DNA of 64,000 nucleotides from Methylophaga thalassica. GTDB taxonomy: Bacteria > Pseudomonadota > Gammaproteobacteria > Nitrosococcales > Methylophagaceae. Position 1 is the first letter of the stretch; each line of letters starts with the position of its first letter. This document shows positions 26,212 to 38,335 of this stretch, in pieces. The notes below the pieces were generated by a model that was not told where the DNA came from, searched no databases, and saw only the letters and a list, made by a program, of their open reading frames with translations. Location: NCBI RefSeq assembly GCF_030159795.1, contig NZ_BSND01000005.1:682001-746000 (forward strand), in the 5' to 3' direction. Both the position numbers and the translations under genes were made by a program.

Positions 26212-26851
26212 ACAATATCAAAAAGAATTTATCGAGTTTGCCATTGCCACAGGTGTTTTGCGGTTTGGTTCATTTACACTGAAATCTGGTCGTCAAAGCC
26301 CCTATTTCTTTAACAGCGGCTTGTTTAATAGCGGTGCCAGTCTAGCAAAACTCGGTCGGTTTTATGCTCAAACCATTGCTGACTCTGGACTTGAGTTTGA
26401 TGTGTTATTTGGCCCAGCCTACAAAGGCATACCACTAGCCTCTACCACCGTGGTCGCCTTAGCCGATCAGCATAATCAAGATATGCCTTATGTCTTCAAT
26501 CGAAAGGAAATCAAGGATCATGGTGAAGGTGGTCAACTGGTTGGCGCTGAACTGAAAGGTAAAGTCCTTATTATCGATGATGTTATCTCCGCGGGCACCT
26601 CAGTCAGAGAGTCTGTTGAGATAATCCGTGCCGCAGGCGCAGAACCCGCCGGTGTTATTATCGCTTTAGACAGACAAGAACGCGGTCAGGGTGAGCTTTC
26701 TGCCATACAAGAAGTTCAGGCCGAACATAATATTCCTGTATTGAATATTATTTCTCTGAACGACCTTTTAGGTTACCTTAAAGATAGCCCTGATTTTGGC
26801 GAGTATTTACCAGCAGTCACCGCATATCGTGAACAATTTGGTGTAGCCTGA
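26204..26851 (+). CDS. pyrE: Orotate phosphoribosyltransferase
   Basis: Converts orotate and PRPP to OMP in pyrimidine synthesis. The 215-residue protein has [14 protein letters not shown] near residue 25, [11 protein letters not shown] near 70, and the PRPP loop [13 protein letters not shown] near 120. The ATG at 26204 lies inside metW (8-base overlap) and gives the normal E. coli-like length; an upstream in-frame GTG would add unrelated residues. Confidence 0.95.
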   Translation: MIKQYQKEFIEFAIATGVLRFGSFTLKSGRQSPYFFNSGLFNSGASLAKLGRFYAQTIADSGLEFDVLFGPAYKGIPLASTTVVALADQHNQDMPYVFNRKEIKDHGEGGQLVGAELKGKVLIIDDVISAGTSVRESVEIIRAAGAEPAGVIIALDRQERGQGELSAIQEVQAEHNIPVLNIISLNDLLGYLKDSPDFGEYLPAVTAYREQFGVA

Positions 26852-26854
26852 ACA

Positions 26855-27610
26855 TCAGCCGTAAATTAATTTCGCGGATATAAACAAAGTCACAATTTCA
26901 AAAGCACGTTTAATCCAGCGGTTACCGTGTTTTATTGCCAGATGTGATCCGAGATAACCACCTAGCAAAGATCCGAGTAGTAATGCCGGTAGCCAGTCCC
27001 AGCGAATATCCCCCAGCAGCCCTAATGTAATAGCGCCTGCACCATTCCAAAACAGACCGACCATTATCAGCGTGTAGGCGACCGCACGCTGATAATCCAT
27101 ACCAAACCACCCTACCAGCCATAGTGTCACGAAAAGCCCCGTACCTGAGGTTAGAGAGCCATTTAAGAAGCCTATCAGGAACAAGATCAGTCCACCGCTA
27201 ACGCAACCCATCCAGTCTCGGTGTACAGGTTCATAGTTTTGACCCAGCCGTGGTTTCAAAATGGAGTAAATTCCCAAGCCACCGGTCAATATTCCCAGTG
27301 CTATCTCTGCCATACGATCGGGGATGAGCAAAATAATATTTCCTCCCAACACAACTCCAGGCAGCCCGGTCAGTAACATTAAAACAACAAACTGTCGTTC
27401 CAAACGACTTGTTTTCAAATATCGCAAAACAGCTCCAACACCCAAAGCGACGCTGGCCACTTTATGGGTTGCTAAAGCCACAGAAAAGCTTAAACCAAGG
27501 AAGATTAAAACGGGAAATTGAATAAGGCCGGCACCACCACCTGAGAAGGCAGAAAAAGTATTGGCTACCAATGAGACCAAAAACAAGATAAATTGATCAA
27601 GAAAATTCAA
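26855..27610 (-). CDS. TauE/SafE-family membrane permease
   Basis: Eight-span permease of the TauE/SafE family, which includes exporters of sulfite or sulfoacetate and other anions; the substrate is unknown here. The 251 residues begin with FLVSLVANTFSAFSGGGAGLIQFPVL, the typical glycine-rich first repeat, and repeat it as FLNGSLTSGTGLFVTLWLVG in the second half. Sulfite export would fit the SoxCD-like enzyme elsewhere in the window, but nothing ties them directly. It converges on pyrE with 3 bases between stops. Confidence 0.85.
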   Translation of the reverse strand: MNFLDQFILFLVSLVANTFSAFSGGGAGLIQFPVLIFLGLSFSVALATHKVASVALGVGAVLRYLKTSRLERQFVVLMLLTGLPGVVLGGNIILLIPDRMAEIALGILTGGLGIYSILKPRLGQNYEPVHRDWMGCVSGGLILFLIGFLNGSLTSGTGLFVTLWLVGWFGMDYQRAVAYTLIMVGLFWNGAGAITLGLLGDIRWDWLPALLLGSLLGGYLGSHLAIKHGNRWIKRAFEIVTLFISAKLIYG

Positions 27611-27639
27611 TTGTTGACTCCAATCACGCAGACAAGATC

Positions 27640-28290
27640 ATGATACGTAAACTACCCCTGTTGATATTTTGCTCTACATTCAGCCTTTCAGTCAGTGCAG
27701 GTCAGTTGTATCGCTTTCCTGATGAGAACGGAGTCATGACTCTCAGCACAACATTACCATCAGCCGCATCGCAAAAAGGCTACGATATTATCGACTCTGA
27801 AACCATGCGGCTGATTGAACGCGTTCCTGCAGCTTTAACTGAGCAGGAACTACTTGAGCAGGCCGCCAAACAAAAAGTCGAAGAAGAAGCACGTCTACAA
27901 GCAGAAGAACAGGCCAAACAGGCAGAAGAAGCTCGACAGGCGCAACAAACTTACGATAAAACCTTACTGATTACTTATCGTTCTGAAGCAGATCTTATTC
28001 GCGCTCGTGATAGTGATATTGCTTATAGGCAAGAACAAATTGCTATGCATCAACAAAAACTCCCTGAGCTCAAACAATATCTCTATGAACTACAAAATGA
28101 AGCCGCTCAGCGTGAGCTAAGTGGGGCGAAAGTCACCGCCAATATGCAAAAACGCCTAGATGCAGCTAAAGAGGAAATTCAAGTCAGACAACAAGCTATT
28201 ACCGAACTTAAAGCAGAAATTACAGAATTACAGTCGAAGTATCAGCACGATCTTGAACGTCTTAATTACCTGCTTAAACGTAAACAGTAA
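27640..28290 (+). CDS. Exported DUF4124-like coiled-coil protein
   Basis: Periplasmic protein of unknown role. A signal peptide (residues 1-20, ending VSA) is followed by a DUF4124-like segment (QLYRFPDENGVMTLSTTLP, about 21-55), then long heptad-rich helices from about residue 65 to 216, with a Glu/Gln/Ala-rich stretch (EEEARLQAEEQAKQAEEARQ). No enzyme motif is visible. It is divergent from the TauE-like permease and its stop abuts that of hisC. Confidence 0.75.
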   Translation: MIRKLPLLIFCSTFSLSVSAGQLYRFPDENGVMTLSTTLPSAASQKGYDIIDSETMRLIERVPAALTEQELLEQAAKQKVEEEARLQAEEQAKQAEEARQAQQTYDKTLLITYRSEADLIRARDSDIAYRQEQIAMHQQKLPELKQYLYELQNEAAQRELSGAKVTANMQKRLDAAKEEIQVRQQAITELKAEITELQSKYQHDLERLNYLLKRKQ

Positions 28291-29346
28291 CTAGACTAAA
28301 GTATCTAAAACAGATAATAACTGCTGATTTTCACCCGCTGTACCGATAGAGATTCTTAAAAACTGATTAATTCTCGGCTTAGTGAAGTGTCTGACGATAA
28401 TGCCTTCTTTTCTGAGCCCGGCAGCAATTTCTACAGCATCTACCTGCTTGTGTGAAGCAAAAACAAAGTTTGCAGCAGATGGCAGGACATCAAATCCCAA
28501 CTCCTCAAGACCTGCTACCACTTTATTCCGCTCATCGATCACCGCTTGGCAGGTTTCATTGAAATAAGCTTTATCATTCATTGCAGCAACACCAGCTGCA
28601 GAAGCCAGGCTGTCAACAGGATAAGAATTAAAACTATCTTTAACTCTGATTAATCCTTCAATAAGATCAACTTGACCAATCGCATAGCCAACTCTCATTC
28701 CAGCCAGCGAGCGTGATTTTGACATGGTCTGCACGATTAACAGGTTGGGATAATCTTTTACCAGACTAACCGCAGACTCACCACCAAAATCAATATAGGC
28801 CTCATCTATTACCACAACAGACTCAGTATTCTTCTGTAACAGTCGTTCGATTTCAGACAGTGCTAATAAGCAGCCTGTTGGCGCGTTGGGGTTGGGAAAA
28901 ATAATCCCGCCATTGATGCGATCATAATCATCAACATTAATACTAAAATCATGACTAAGTGGAACAGTGTCATAGCTTATATGATAAAGCTGACAATACA
29001 CCGGGTAGAAGCTGTAGCTGATATCTGGGAATAGAATAGGTGCTTCTTGTCTGAAGAATGCATTAAAAACATGCCCAAGCACTTCATCAGAACCATTTCC
29101 AACAAATACCCAAGCAGCATCAATCCGATAAAAATCAGCAATCGCTTGGCGTAGCTCGGCCGATGTGGGATCCGGATATAAACGTAAGCGATCACTTGCC
29201 GCCATGCGAATAGCCTCAATCACTTTTGGTGATGGGCCATAGGGATTCTCGTTGGTGTTGAGTTTAGTCAAATTGGCCAGTTTAGGTTGTTCACCTGGCA
29301 CATAAGGGTCTAACTCATTAACAAAACCGCTCCAAAAGCGACTCAT
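28291..29346 (-). CDS. hisC: Histidinol-phosphate aminotransferase
   Basis: PLP aminotransferase of histidine synthesis. The 351-residue protein has [12 protein letters not shown] near residue 30, FPNPNAPTG, and the PLP lysine in [16 protein letters not shown]. Two bases separate it from hisD, so it is the last gene of the mla-murA-his run. Confidence 0.94.
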   Translation of the reverse strand: MSRFWSGFVNELDPYVPGEQPKLANLTKLNTNENPYGPSPKVIEAIRMAASDRLRLYPDPTSAELRQAIADFYRIDAAWVFVGNGSDEVLGHVFNAFFRQEAPILFPDISYSFYPVYCQLYHISYDTVPLSHDFSINVDDYDRINGGIIFPNPNAPTGCLLALSEIERLLQKNTESVVVIDEAYIDFGGESAVSLVKDYPNLLIVQTMSKSRSLAGMRVGYAIGQVDLIEGLIRVKDSFNSYPVDSLASAAGVAAMNDKAYFNETCQAVIDERNKVVAGLEELGFDVLPSAANFVFASHKQVDAVEIAAGLRKEGIIVRHFTKPRINQFLRISIGTAGENQQLLSVLDTLV

Positions 29347-29348
29347 GA

Positions 29349-30642
29349 TTAATCCTTAAGACGATATTCTGCTGAACGAGCATGGGCTGTAAGACTTTCA
29401 CCGCGAGCTAAAACCGAGGCGATCTGACCTAAGCTCTGTGCGCCTTGTGCAGACACCTGAATCAAACTGGAACGTTTTTGGAAGTCATAGACACCCAGCG
29501 GCGAACTGAATCTTGCTGTTCTTGATGTCGGTAATACGTGGTTAGGTCCCGCACAATAATCACCCAAAGCCTCAGGTGTATAGCGGCCTAAGAAAATAGC
29601 ACCGGCATGACGGATTTTCTTTGCCATTTCCATCGGTTCATCGACAGATAATTCTAAGTGTTCAGCGGCGATAAAGTTGGCAACCTCAACAGCCACATCC
29701 ATATCGTCAACGTGAATAAGCGCTGCACGATTTTTGAGTGATGTGGAGATAATCTCTTTACGTTCCATGGTCGGCAAAAGCTTAGCAATTGAAACTTTCA
29801 CTTTTTCCAGGAAATCGGCATCAGGCGATATCAATATCGATTGTGCATCTTCATCATGTTCTGCCTGTGAAAACAGGTCCATGGCAATCCAGTCAGGATC
29901 GGTTTTACCATCACAAATCACCAAAATCTCAGAAGGTCCGGCAATCATATCAATACCAACGGTACCAAAAACCATGCCTTTTGCAGTAGCCACGAAGATG
30001 TTACCCGGCCCCACAATCTTATCTACCTGTGGAATAGTTTCTGTACCGTAGGCCAGTGCAGCTACAGCCTGAGCACCACCCACAGCAAAGATACGATCGA
30101 CGCCTGCAACAGCTGCCGCTGCCAGTACCAACTCGTTGACTTCACCATTCGGTGTCGGTACCACCATAATTAGCTCTTGTACCCCAGCCACTTTTGCCGG
30201 AATCGCATTCATTAATACAGAGGATGGATAAGCGGCTTTACCGCCAGGTACATAGAGTCCAGCCCGGTCTAACGGTGTCACCTGTTGTCCAAGCAAAGTA
30301 CCGTCTTCTTCCGTATAGCTCCACGAACTCTGTTTTTGATGGTCATGATATTGACGCACACGCTGTGCTGCTGCTTCAAGCGCTTGCCTTTGTTCTGCCG
30401 GAATATTTTCTAATGCTGCTTTTGCTCGCTCCAGAGAAATCTCAAGATCAGACATTTTTTCAGCAGTGACATGATCAAAACGACGGCTATACTCAAGCAC
30501 GGCTTCATCACCACGTGATTTCACCTCTGCAAGTATTTCCTTAACAATGTCTGTTACTTTGTCATCTGATACACCTTCCCAGGCAAGAATTTTTTCAAGG
30601 GAAGACCAGAAATCAGCTTGTGATGCACTGAGCTGTTTTAAT

Positions 30643-30650
<8 letters not shown>
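29349..30650 (-). CDS. hisD: Histidinol dehydrogenase
   Basis: Zinc enzyme that oxidises L-histidinol to histidine in two NAD-dependent steps. With the start at 30650 (MIELKQLSA) it has 433 residues, usual for HisD. Motifs include [37 protein letters not shown] (zinc-binding Gln/His region), AAEHLEL and GPNHVLPT. It overlaps hisG by 8 bases; the longer frame that starts at 30686 lies inside hisG. Confidence 0.95.
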
Positions 30651-32808
<2,158 letters not shown>

Positions 32809-32827
32809 GAGTTTATAGCTTTCAAAT

Positions 32828-33133
32828 TTATTTTAGTGGCAGCAATTCATCTAAGCCAGATGCTTTAGCAATAGCGTCCATCTGTTCAGGTAAATGCTTG
32901 AATGCGATTGATTTCTTGGCTTTTTTAGCTGCTCTCATCCAATCTACTAGTAAAGCCAAACCTGCGCTGTCAGCCTGAGTGACATGTTGTAAATCAATTT
33001 CAATGTCGTTTACCGCATCGAAGACACCTTTTGATTCTATTAAAGCAATCTTTGCTGACTCAAGTGTCATCTCTCCGGTCACTACAAAACGCTTAGAGTG
33101 CTCTTCGTATTTGATAGCAAACAATTCGCTCAT
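32828..33133 (-). CDS. mlaB: STAS-domain protein MlaB
   Basis: Cytoplasmic STAS subunit that supports the MlaFE phospholipid transporter. The 101 residues show a STAS fold with the DSAGLALLVDWMR segment (about residues 55-67), equivalent to the anti-anti-sigma phosphoacceptor loop. It overlaps mlaC by 4 bases. Confidence 0.88.
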   Translation of the reverse strand: MSELFAIKYEEHSKRFVVTGEMTLESAKIALIESKGVFDAVNDIEIDLQHVTQADSAGLALLVDWMRAAKKAKKSIAFKHLPEQMDAIAKASGLDELLPLK

Positions 33134-33762
33134 GATTTTAATTTTGCATTACGGTCAGCTAAATCACTGATCAGATTATCAACACCTTTGTTACGAATCT
33201 GTGTAGCAAAGCTTGAGCGGTAATTTGTGACTAAACTTACGCCATCAATTTTCACGTCATAAACTTTCCATGCATTGTCATCATTTTCATACAACGCCAA
33301 TGACATAGGAATCGGAGGACCTGCTGGTTGAACGACTTCCATAGGCACAGTCACCCGTTTTCTGGAGACATCATCACGGAAAGGTAACAAGCGGATTTCT
33401 TCATTTGTATATTCAAGCATAGCGGTTGAATAGGTTCTGATAAGTAGCAGTCGGAACTCTTCAACGAATTTAACTCGTTGTTCATTATCTAGCTGGCGCC
33501 AGTTTTTACCCAAAGCCAGTTTGGACATTTTTTCAAAATCAAAATACGGCATAAGAATTTGTTCGACTAACGAGTAAATCTTATCCGGGTTCTGGTTTAG
33601 CTCAGCTTTATTATCTTTCAGTGCTTTTAACATTTCATCGGATGCATTTTTAACCAATGCTTGAGGCACAGGCATACTATCCGCCGAAACCGTTAAACTT
33701 GTTGCAAGAAAAAAGCCTGCCATCAGAGACAAAATATATTTGCTTATCATTTTCGTGTTCAT
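33130..33762 (-). CDS. mlaC: Periplasmic phospholipid carrier MlaC
   Basis: Shuttles phospholipids between the outer-membrane MlaA complex and inner-membrane MlaFEDB. The 210-residue protein has a signal peptide (about 1-27, ending SADS) and MlaC/Tgt2 features: YFDFEKMSKLALGKNWR, FVEEFRLLLIRTYS and WKVYDVKIDGVSLVTNYR. Its ATG follows directly on the mlaD stop (TAAATG). Confidence 0.93.
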   Translation of the reverse strand: MNTKMISKYILSLMAGFFLATSLTVSADSMPVPQALVKNASDEMLKALKDNKAELNQNPDKIYSLVEQILMPYFDFEKMSKLALGKNWRQLDNEQRVKFVEEFRLLLIRTYSTAMLEYTNEEIRLLPFRDDVSRKRVTVPMEVVQPAGPPIPMSLALYENDDNAWKVYDVKIDGVSLVTNYRSSFATQIRNKGVDNLISDLADRNAKLKS

Positions 33763-34230
33763 TTATTCGTTGCCTTCAGCTTTACTGTATAAAAACTGGC
33801 CGATAACTTGTTCAAGAACCAGTGCTGGTTGAGTAAGTGTTATGACATCGCCATTTTTTAAAGATTCATCTTCAGCACCAGCAACCAGACCAATGTATTG
33901 CTCACCTAATAATCCAGCAGTGTAGATACTGGCTGATGTATCGAGCGGAATATTATCAAACTGGGGATAAATATTAAGTGTGACTTTGGCATCAAATGTC
34001 TTTGGATCAAGACTGATATCAGCAACACGTCCCACTCTCACTCCTGCCATCGTGACCGGTGAGCGAACTTTTAAACCACCAATATTTCCAAACTCAGCTG
34101 TTACCTGGTATCCCTTTTCTTCCGTTAAGTCACCGAGGTTGCTCACTTTCATTGCCAGCATAAATAACGCAGCAATACCCGCCGCGACAAACATTCCAAC
34201 AGTAATTTCAGTACTCTTACTCTGCATCAT
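33763..34230 (-). CDS. mlaD: MCE-domain protein MlaD
   Basis: Inner-membrane-anchored MCE protein that forms a hexameric ring for phospholipid passage. The 155-residue protein has one membrane span (about residues 9-27), then an MCE domain with GLKVRSPVTMAGVRVGRV and LLGEQYIGL. The second Met (one codon in) is an alternative start. Five bases separate it from mlaE. Confidence 0.93.
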   Translation of the reverse strand: MMQSKSTEITVGMFVAAGIAALFMLAMKVSNLGDLTEEKGYQVTAEFGNIGGLKVRSPVTMAGVRVGRVADISLDPKTFDAKVTLNIYPQFDNIPLDTSASIYTAGLLGEQYIGLVAGAEDESLKNGDVITLTQPALVLEQVIGQFLYSKAEGNE

Positions 34231-34235
34231 TCTCT

Positions 34236-35015
34236 CTAATCTCCAAACATCAACGCAGTCAGTACAAAGTCCAGTCCCAAGATAGCAAAGGCTGAATGTA
34301 CTACTGTACGAGTTGTCGCTCTACCAACACCTTCTGACGTTGGCACCGCATCATACCCTTCAAATAAGGCAATCCATGTAACAACAAGACCAAATACGAC
34401 ACTTTTGATCACGCCATTAAAAATATCTTCAAATAAGTCTGTTTTGGCCTGCATCTGAGACCAAAAAGCGCCATCGTCAACGCCGAGCAAGCCATGACCG
34501 ACCAAAAAGCCCCCCAACACACCCACAGCACTAAAAATGGCAGCGAGTAAAGGCATCGAGATAATCCCAGCCAAGAAACGGGGAGCAATAATTCGCTTTA
34601 TTGGGTCAACAGCCATCATTTCCATACCTGACAACTGCTCTGTACTTTTCATCAGGCCTATTTCGGCAGTGAGTGCAGAACCTGCACGACCAGCGAACAA
34701 TAGAGCACTGACTACAGGTCCGAGCTCTCTTACCAGAGACAGAGAAACCATGACACCAAGTGACTCTTCTGCACCAAAATCGACAAGCGTATTATACCCT
34801 TGCAGTCCGAGTACCATACCGACAAATAAACCAGAAACCAGGATCAGCATCACCGAAAGAACACCGATCGAAAATAACTGTTGTATAACGAGCGAAAACC
34901 TCAAAAACAGACCAGGTATGCCTGCTAACATCGCCACTAATAATAGGTGGGCACGTCCAAGACGTTCGAATGAGCCGAGTCCCCATCGTCCAAGACTTCG
35001 AATATAGTTTATCAT
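34236..35015 (-). CDS. mlaE: Phospholipid transport permease MlaE
   Basis: Permease of the Mla ABC transporter that maintains outer-membrane lipid asymmetry. The 259-residue protein is hydrophobic with about five to six spans and has [21 protein letters not shown] and [13 protein letters not shown], the MlaE signatures. It overlaps mlaF by 4 bases. Confidence 0.94.
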   Translation of the reverse strand: MINYIRSLGRWGLGSFERLGRAHLLLVAMLAGIPGLFLRFSLVIQQLFSIGVLSVMLILVSGLFVGMVLGLQGYNTLVDFGAEESLGVMVSLSLVRELGPVVSALLFAGRAGSALTAEIGLMKSTEQLSGMEMMAVDPIKRIIAPRFLAGIISMPLLAAIFSAVGVLGGFLVGHGLLGVDDGAFWSQMQAKTDLFEDIFNGVIKSVVFGLVVTWIALFEGYDAVPTSEGVGRATTRTVVHSAFAILGLDFVLTALMFGD

Positions 35016-35815
35016 GCATTATCCTCAGGATTGAGTAAGTCCTCAGCGAAGTCGGGGCCAGCGTAATGAAATGGAACTGGGCCGTCCGGCAATCCCTGCA
35101 TGAACTGCTGAACCCATTGTGAGCCCGAACGTTTCAACTGCACAGGAGAACCGTGTTCGATAATTTTACCCCCTGACATAAGGTAAATATAGTCAGCAAT
35201 TTCAGCTGTTTCAGCCACGTCATGAGAGACAACAATACTGGTTAATTTCATGGCATCGTTAATACGGTGAATCAGATTAACGAGAGTTCCCATAGAGATA
35301 GGGTCCTGGCCTGTAAATGGTTCGTCGTACATGATCATCATAGGCTCCAGCGCAACAGCCCGAGCTAACGCTACACGTCTGGCCATACCACCAGATAACT
35401 CGTTTGGTGAAAGATGACGGGCATTACGAAGCCCTACGGCCTGTAACTTCATCAACACCAAGTCGCGTATCATCGATTCCGGCAGGTTGGTATGTTCACG
35501 TAGCGGAAATGCGACGTTATCAAAAACATTAATATCCGTTAATAGGGCACCGCTTTGAAATAGCATGCCCATACGTTTACGAAGCTCATAGAGCTCAGAG
35601 TGAGATAACTTATGAACATCCTGTCCATCGACTTCTATCGTTCCCTTATCTGGGCGTAACTGACCACCAATCAGCTTTAGTAAAGTGGTCTTACCGGTGC
35701 CACTTGGTCCCATGATAGCTGTAACCTTACCACGCTGAATGTCGATGTTTACGCCATCAAAAATGACTCGGTCACCACGATAAAAGTGCAAGTCCCTGAT
35801 TTTTATCAGTGGCAC
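35012..35815 (-). CDS. mlaF: Phospholipid transport ATP-binding protein MlaF
   Basis: ATPase of the Mla system. The 267-residue protein shows Walker [10 protein letters not shown] (about 35-43), ABC signature LSGGMARR and Walker [14 protein letters not shown]. It is the first gene of the leftward run mlaFEDCB-ibaG-murA-hisGDC. Confidence 0.95.
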   Translation of the reverse strand: MPLIKIRDLHFYRGDRVIFDGVNIDIQRGKVTAIMGPSGTGKTTLLKLIGGQLRPDKGTIEVDGQDVHKLSHSELYELRKRMGMLFQSGALLTDINVFDNVAFPLREHTNLPESMIRDLVLMKLQAVGLRNARHLSPNELSGGMARRVALARAVALEPMMIMYDEPFTGQDPISMGTLVNLIHRINDAMKLTSIVVSHDVAETAEIADYIYLMSGGKIIEHGSPVQLKRSGSQWVQQFMQGLPDGPVPFHYAGPDFAEDLLNPEDNA

Positions 35816-36031
35816 AGGCTTCTCCGCTTGTCTAGTAGAATATAAAGGTCGTTAATTTTCATTAATATGCGTGACTAAGTCAAATATCCTTGTGGAAAAT
35901 GTTAAATAGTTCCGATACAGTGTGCAGTCCAACTTATGGTGATACGTGTTCGATAACATTTGTTCAGACTGTGTTCAGGATGGCTTTGTTAACGTCACTG
36001 TCGGATTTATTGAAAAACGGAGATAGAAATA

Positions 36032-36595
36032 ATGAAAAAAATATTACAGTTTTTTGCCATTACACTTGCTGTATTACCGATGATTGCAACTGCACATGGT
36101 CCAACAAGACAATCTGTTAAAGAATCTGTCTTTATCAATGCTTCACCAGAAAAAGTATGGGCCGTGTTAAGCGACTTTACCGCAATTGATAAATGGCACC
36201 CAGCTGTGGCAAGTGTTGAAATGCTAAGTGATAACGAACGTAAATTAACACTGAAAGGTGAAGGTCATCCAACCATCACTGAAAAATTAGAAAAGCTTGA
36301 TAACGACAAAATGATGATGATCTACAAAATCGAAAAAATGAGCGTTATCAAAACAATTACATATAACAGCAAAGACACACCTTACTACACTCTGCCTGTA
36401 AATAACTATAAATCTTGGTTATCAGTCAAAGCGAAAGATGGTGGTTCTGAAGTCACTTGGAAAGGTAAATTCTATCGTTCATTCATGGATAACCCTCCAG
36501 TACCAGAAGGTCAAAGTGATGAAGATGCTGTTAATGCCGTTAAAGGTGTTTACACATCAGGTCTGAACAACCTGAAAGCGATGCTGGAAAAATAA
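36032..36595 (+). CDS. MxaD-like exported SRPBCC-family protein
   Basis: Periplasmic protein of the SRPBCC (START-like) fold. A signal peptide covers residues 1-21 (ending ATA). The mature start HGPTRQSVKESVFINASPEKVWAVLSDF closely recalls MxaD, a periplasmic protein that helps methanol dehydrogenase pass electrons to cytochrome cL; that resemblance is from memory of the family. The 187 residues continue through KWHPAV and WKGKFYRSF. A good ribosome binding site (GGAGAT) precedes the ATG. It is followed 7 bases later by a propeller lipoprotein, so the two probably form an operon. xoxF is 18 kb away. Confidence 0.75.
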   Translation: MKKILQFFAITLAVLPMIATAHGPTRQSVKESVFINASPEKVWAVLSDFTAIDKWHPAVASVEMLSDNERKLTLKGEGHPTITEKLEKLDNDKMMMIYKIEKMSVIKTITYNSKDTPYYTLPVNNYKSWLSVKAKDGGSEVTWKGKFYRSFMDNPPVPEGQSDEDAVNAVKGVYTSGLNNLKAMLEK

Positions 36596-36602
36596 TTCCA
36601 TC

Positions 36603-37589
36603 ATGTGGTTTCAAAATGCTCAAAAGGCGACTCTTCTCAGGGTCGCCTTTTTTCTTTCATTCTGCTTCATTCTAACTAGCTGTGCTGATGATAAGCCAGA
36701 GTATGCGCTGATTACCAATCAACTATCGAGTAATGTCAGCGTCATCGATCTCAGCACACAGACCGTTATCAAAACCATTCCTGTCGGTGAACACCCAGCT
36801 GGTATTAGTGTCAGCCCATATCATGATATGGCTTTTGTCACTAATCCAGACGGACAAACGATTTCTGTGCTTGATTTAAAGTCGCTTACTGAACTCCGTC
36901 AGATAAAAGTCGGGCCTGGACCTGTTGGTGTGACATCTTCTAAGGATGGTAAACGCGTCTATGTAGCAGACTGGTACGAAAATAATATTCGAATTATTAA
37001 TCCTGACTCGGGAGAGTTAATCGATACGATTGCAGTTGGAAAGTCTCCTGCGGGTCTTGTCAGTGATGCAAAGAATCAGCGGCTATATGTGGCTAATCGC
37101 GATGATAACAGTGTGTCATTCATTAACCTCAACACTGACGAGGTTACCCATACCATCGATGTTGGTAAGTCACCATTTGGACTGGCCATTTCACCTGATG
37201 GCTCTCGTGTTTATAGTGTCAACGTTGAAAGCAGCGATGTCACTGCGATTGATACTAAAACAGGCAATGTCATCAACACTATTCCTGTCGGAGAATGGCC
37301 TTATTGCGCGGTTGTTAGTAAAGATAATAAAAAGCTTTACGTCATCAATCAGGATGAGGCGACCATCTCTGTAGTCGATACCACCTCTTTCAACATTACC
37401 AATACTATTGAGATTGAAGATACACCTGAAGGTATAGATATTAGCGCCGATGGTTCACAGCTTTATGCGGTAAACTGGGGAAATAATACCGTTTCTGTAA
37501 TTGATACTAAAACAGAACAAGTCATTAATTCCATTGAAACAGGCAAGGGGCCTCGCTCCTTTGGACAGTTTATTACCACCGTTGAATAA
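36603..37589 (+). CDS. YVTN beta-propeller lipoprotein
   Basis: Predicted periplasmic lipoprotein: hydrophobic N-terminus with lipobox LTSC (Cys at about residue 27). The mature part (about 35-328) is a seven-bladed propeller built from about 42-residue YVTN repeats, each with VxVIDxxTxxVxxTIxVGxxPxGIxxSxDG. YVTN proteins of this kind are often binding or scaffold proteins, and some occur near PQQ dehydrogenase genes. Pairing with the MxaD-like gene suggests a role in periplasmic alcohol oxidation, but the sequence itself shows no enzyme motif. Length 328 residues. Confidence 0.8.
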   Translation: MWFQNAQKATLLRVAFFLSFCFILTSCADDKPEYALITNQLSSNVSVIDLSTQTVIKTIPVGEHPAGISVSPYHDMAFVTNPDGQTISVLDLKSLTELRQIKVGPGPVGVTSSKDGKRVYVADWYENNIRIINPDSGELIDTIAVGKSPAGLVSDAKNQRLYVANRDDNSVSFINLNTDEVTHTIDVGKSPFGLAISPDGSRVYSVNVESSDVTAIDTKTGNVINTIPVGEWPYCAVVSKDNKKLYVINQDEATISVVDTTSFNITNTIEIEDTPEGIDISADGSQLYAVNWGNNTVSVIDTKTEQVINSIETGKGPRSFGQFITTVE

Positions 37590-37605
37590 TGCACTAGATA
37601 GTCTC

Positions 37606-38334
37606 GTGGCAGTGACTTCAGCAGCGCTGCCTCGAGCAAAACTTCTCGAAACAAAACTTTCTGTGCCTATTAAGGCACTTGATAAGTCATTTGTACAACT
37701 ATTGGTTGAAGAGCAGCGATTGAGTTTGCAGGTGCCTGATATCGGTAAGCCTGTTTTTATCGATTTCAGCTCTGGCAAATATGATCATCGCCGTAAATTC
37801 GGTGGTGGCAAAGGGCAGCCATTAGCCAAAGCCGTTGGCATGAAACAAGGACATAACCCCAAAATTATTGATGCCACAGCTGGCTTTGCCAAGGATGCTT
37901 TTGTATTAGCCTCTTTAGGAAGTACAGTCACGATGCTTGAGCAAAGCCCAGTGATAAGTTTGCTGATTGAGGATGCATTACAACAAGAAGAGATGGACGA
38001 TGAGGTGAGACTCATCACTCAGCGAATGACTATCCATCATGCCAATGCCATCGATTTTTTATCGACTGTACAGGAACGTCCTGATGTCATTTATATGGAT
38101 CCCATGTACCCCAGCCGGGATAAATCGGCCTTAGTGAAAAAAGAGATGCAGGCGCTACACCAGCTTATCGGACCAGATACAAATAGTGAAAAATTACTCT
38201 CGGTGGCGAGACAGGTAGCTCTGCGTCGAGTTGTGGTGAAACGTCCCAAAAGTGCTGAGTTTGTTGGCAATCAGAAGCCAAGCGCCAGTATTCAGAGTAA
38301 AAATACCCGCTACGATCTCTACGTCAATAGCTAG
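37606..38334 (+). CDS. rsmJ: 16S rRNA (guanine1516-N2)-methyltransferase RsmJ
   Basis: Methylates G1516 of 16S rRNA. The 242-residue product (GTG start at 37606; GTG at 37612 also possible) has the RsmJ blocks HRRKFGGGKGQPLAKAVG, IIDATAGFAKDAFVLASLG (SAM motif) and VIYMDPMYPSR. A frame that extends to a TTG at 37501 lies inside the propeller gene and has no family support. No strong ribosome binding site is seen. Confidence 0.88.
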   Translation: MAVTSAALPRAKLLETKLSVPIKALDKSFVQLLVEEQRLSLQVPDIGKPVFIDFSSGKYDHRRKFGGGKGQPLAKAVGMKQGHNPKIIDATAGFAKDAFVLASLGSTVTMLEQSPVISLLIEDALQQEEMDDEVRLITQRMTIHHANAIDFLSTVQERPDVIYMDPMYPSRDKSALVKKEMQALHQLIGPDTNSEKLLSVARQVALRRVVVKRPKSAEFVGNQKPSASIQSKNTRYDLYVNS

Positions 38335-38335
38335 A

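Noticed and set aside
34537-35007. 156-residue open frame on the + strand
   Set aside because: Lies wholly antisense to mlaE, which has clear family motifs.
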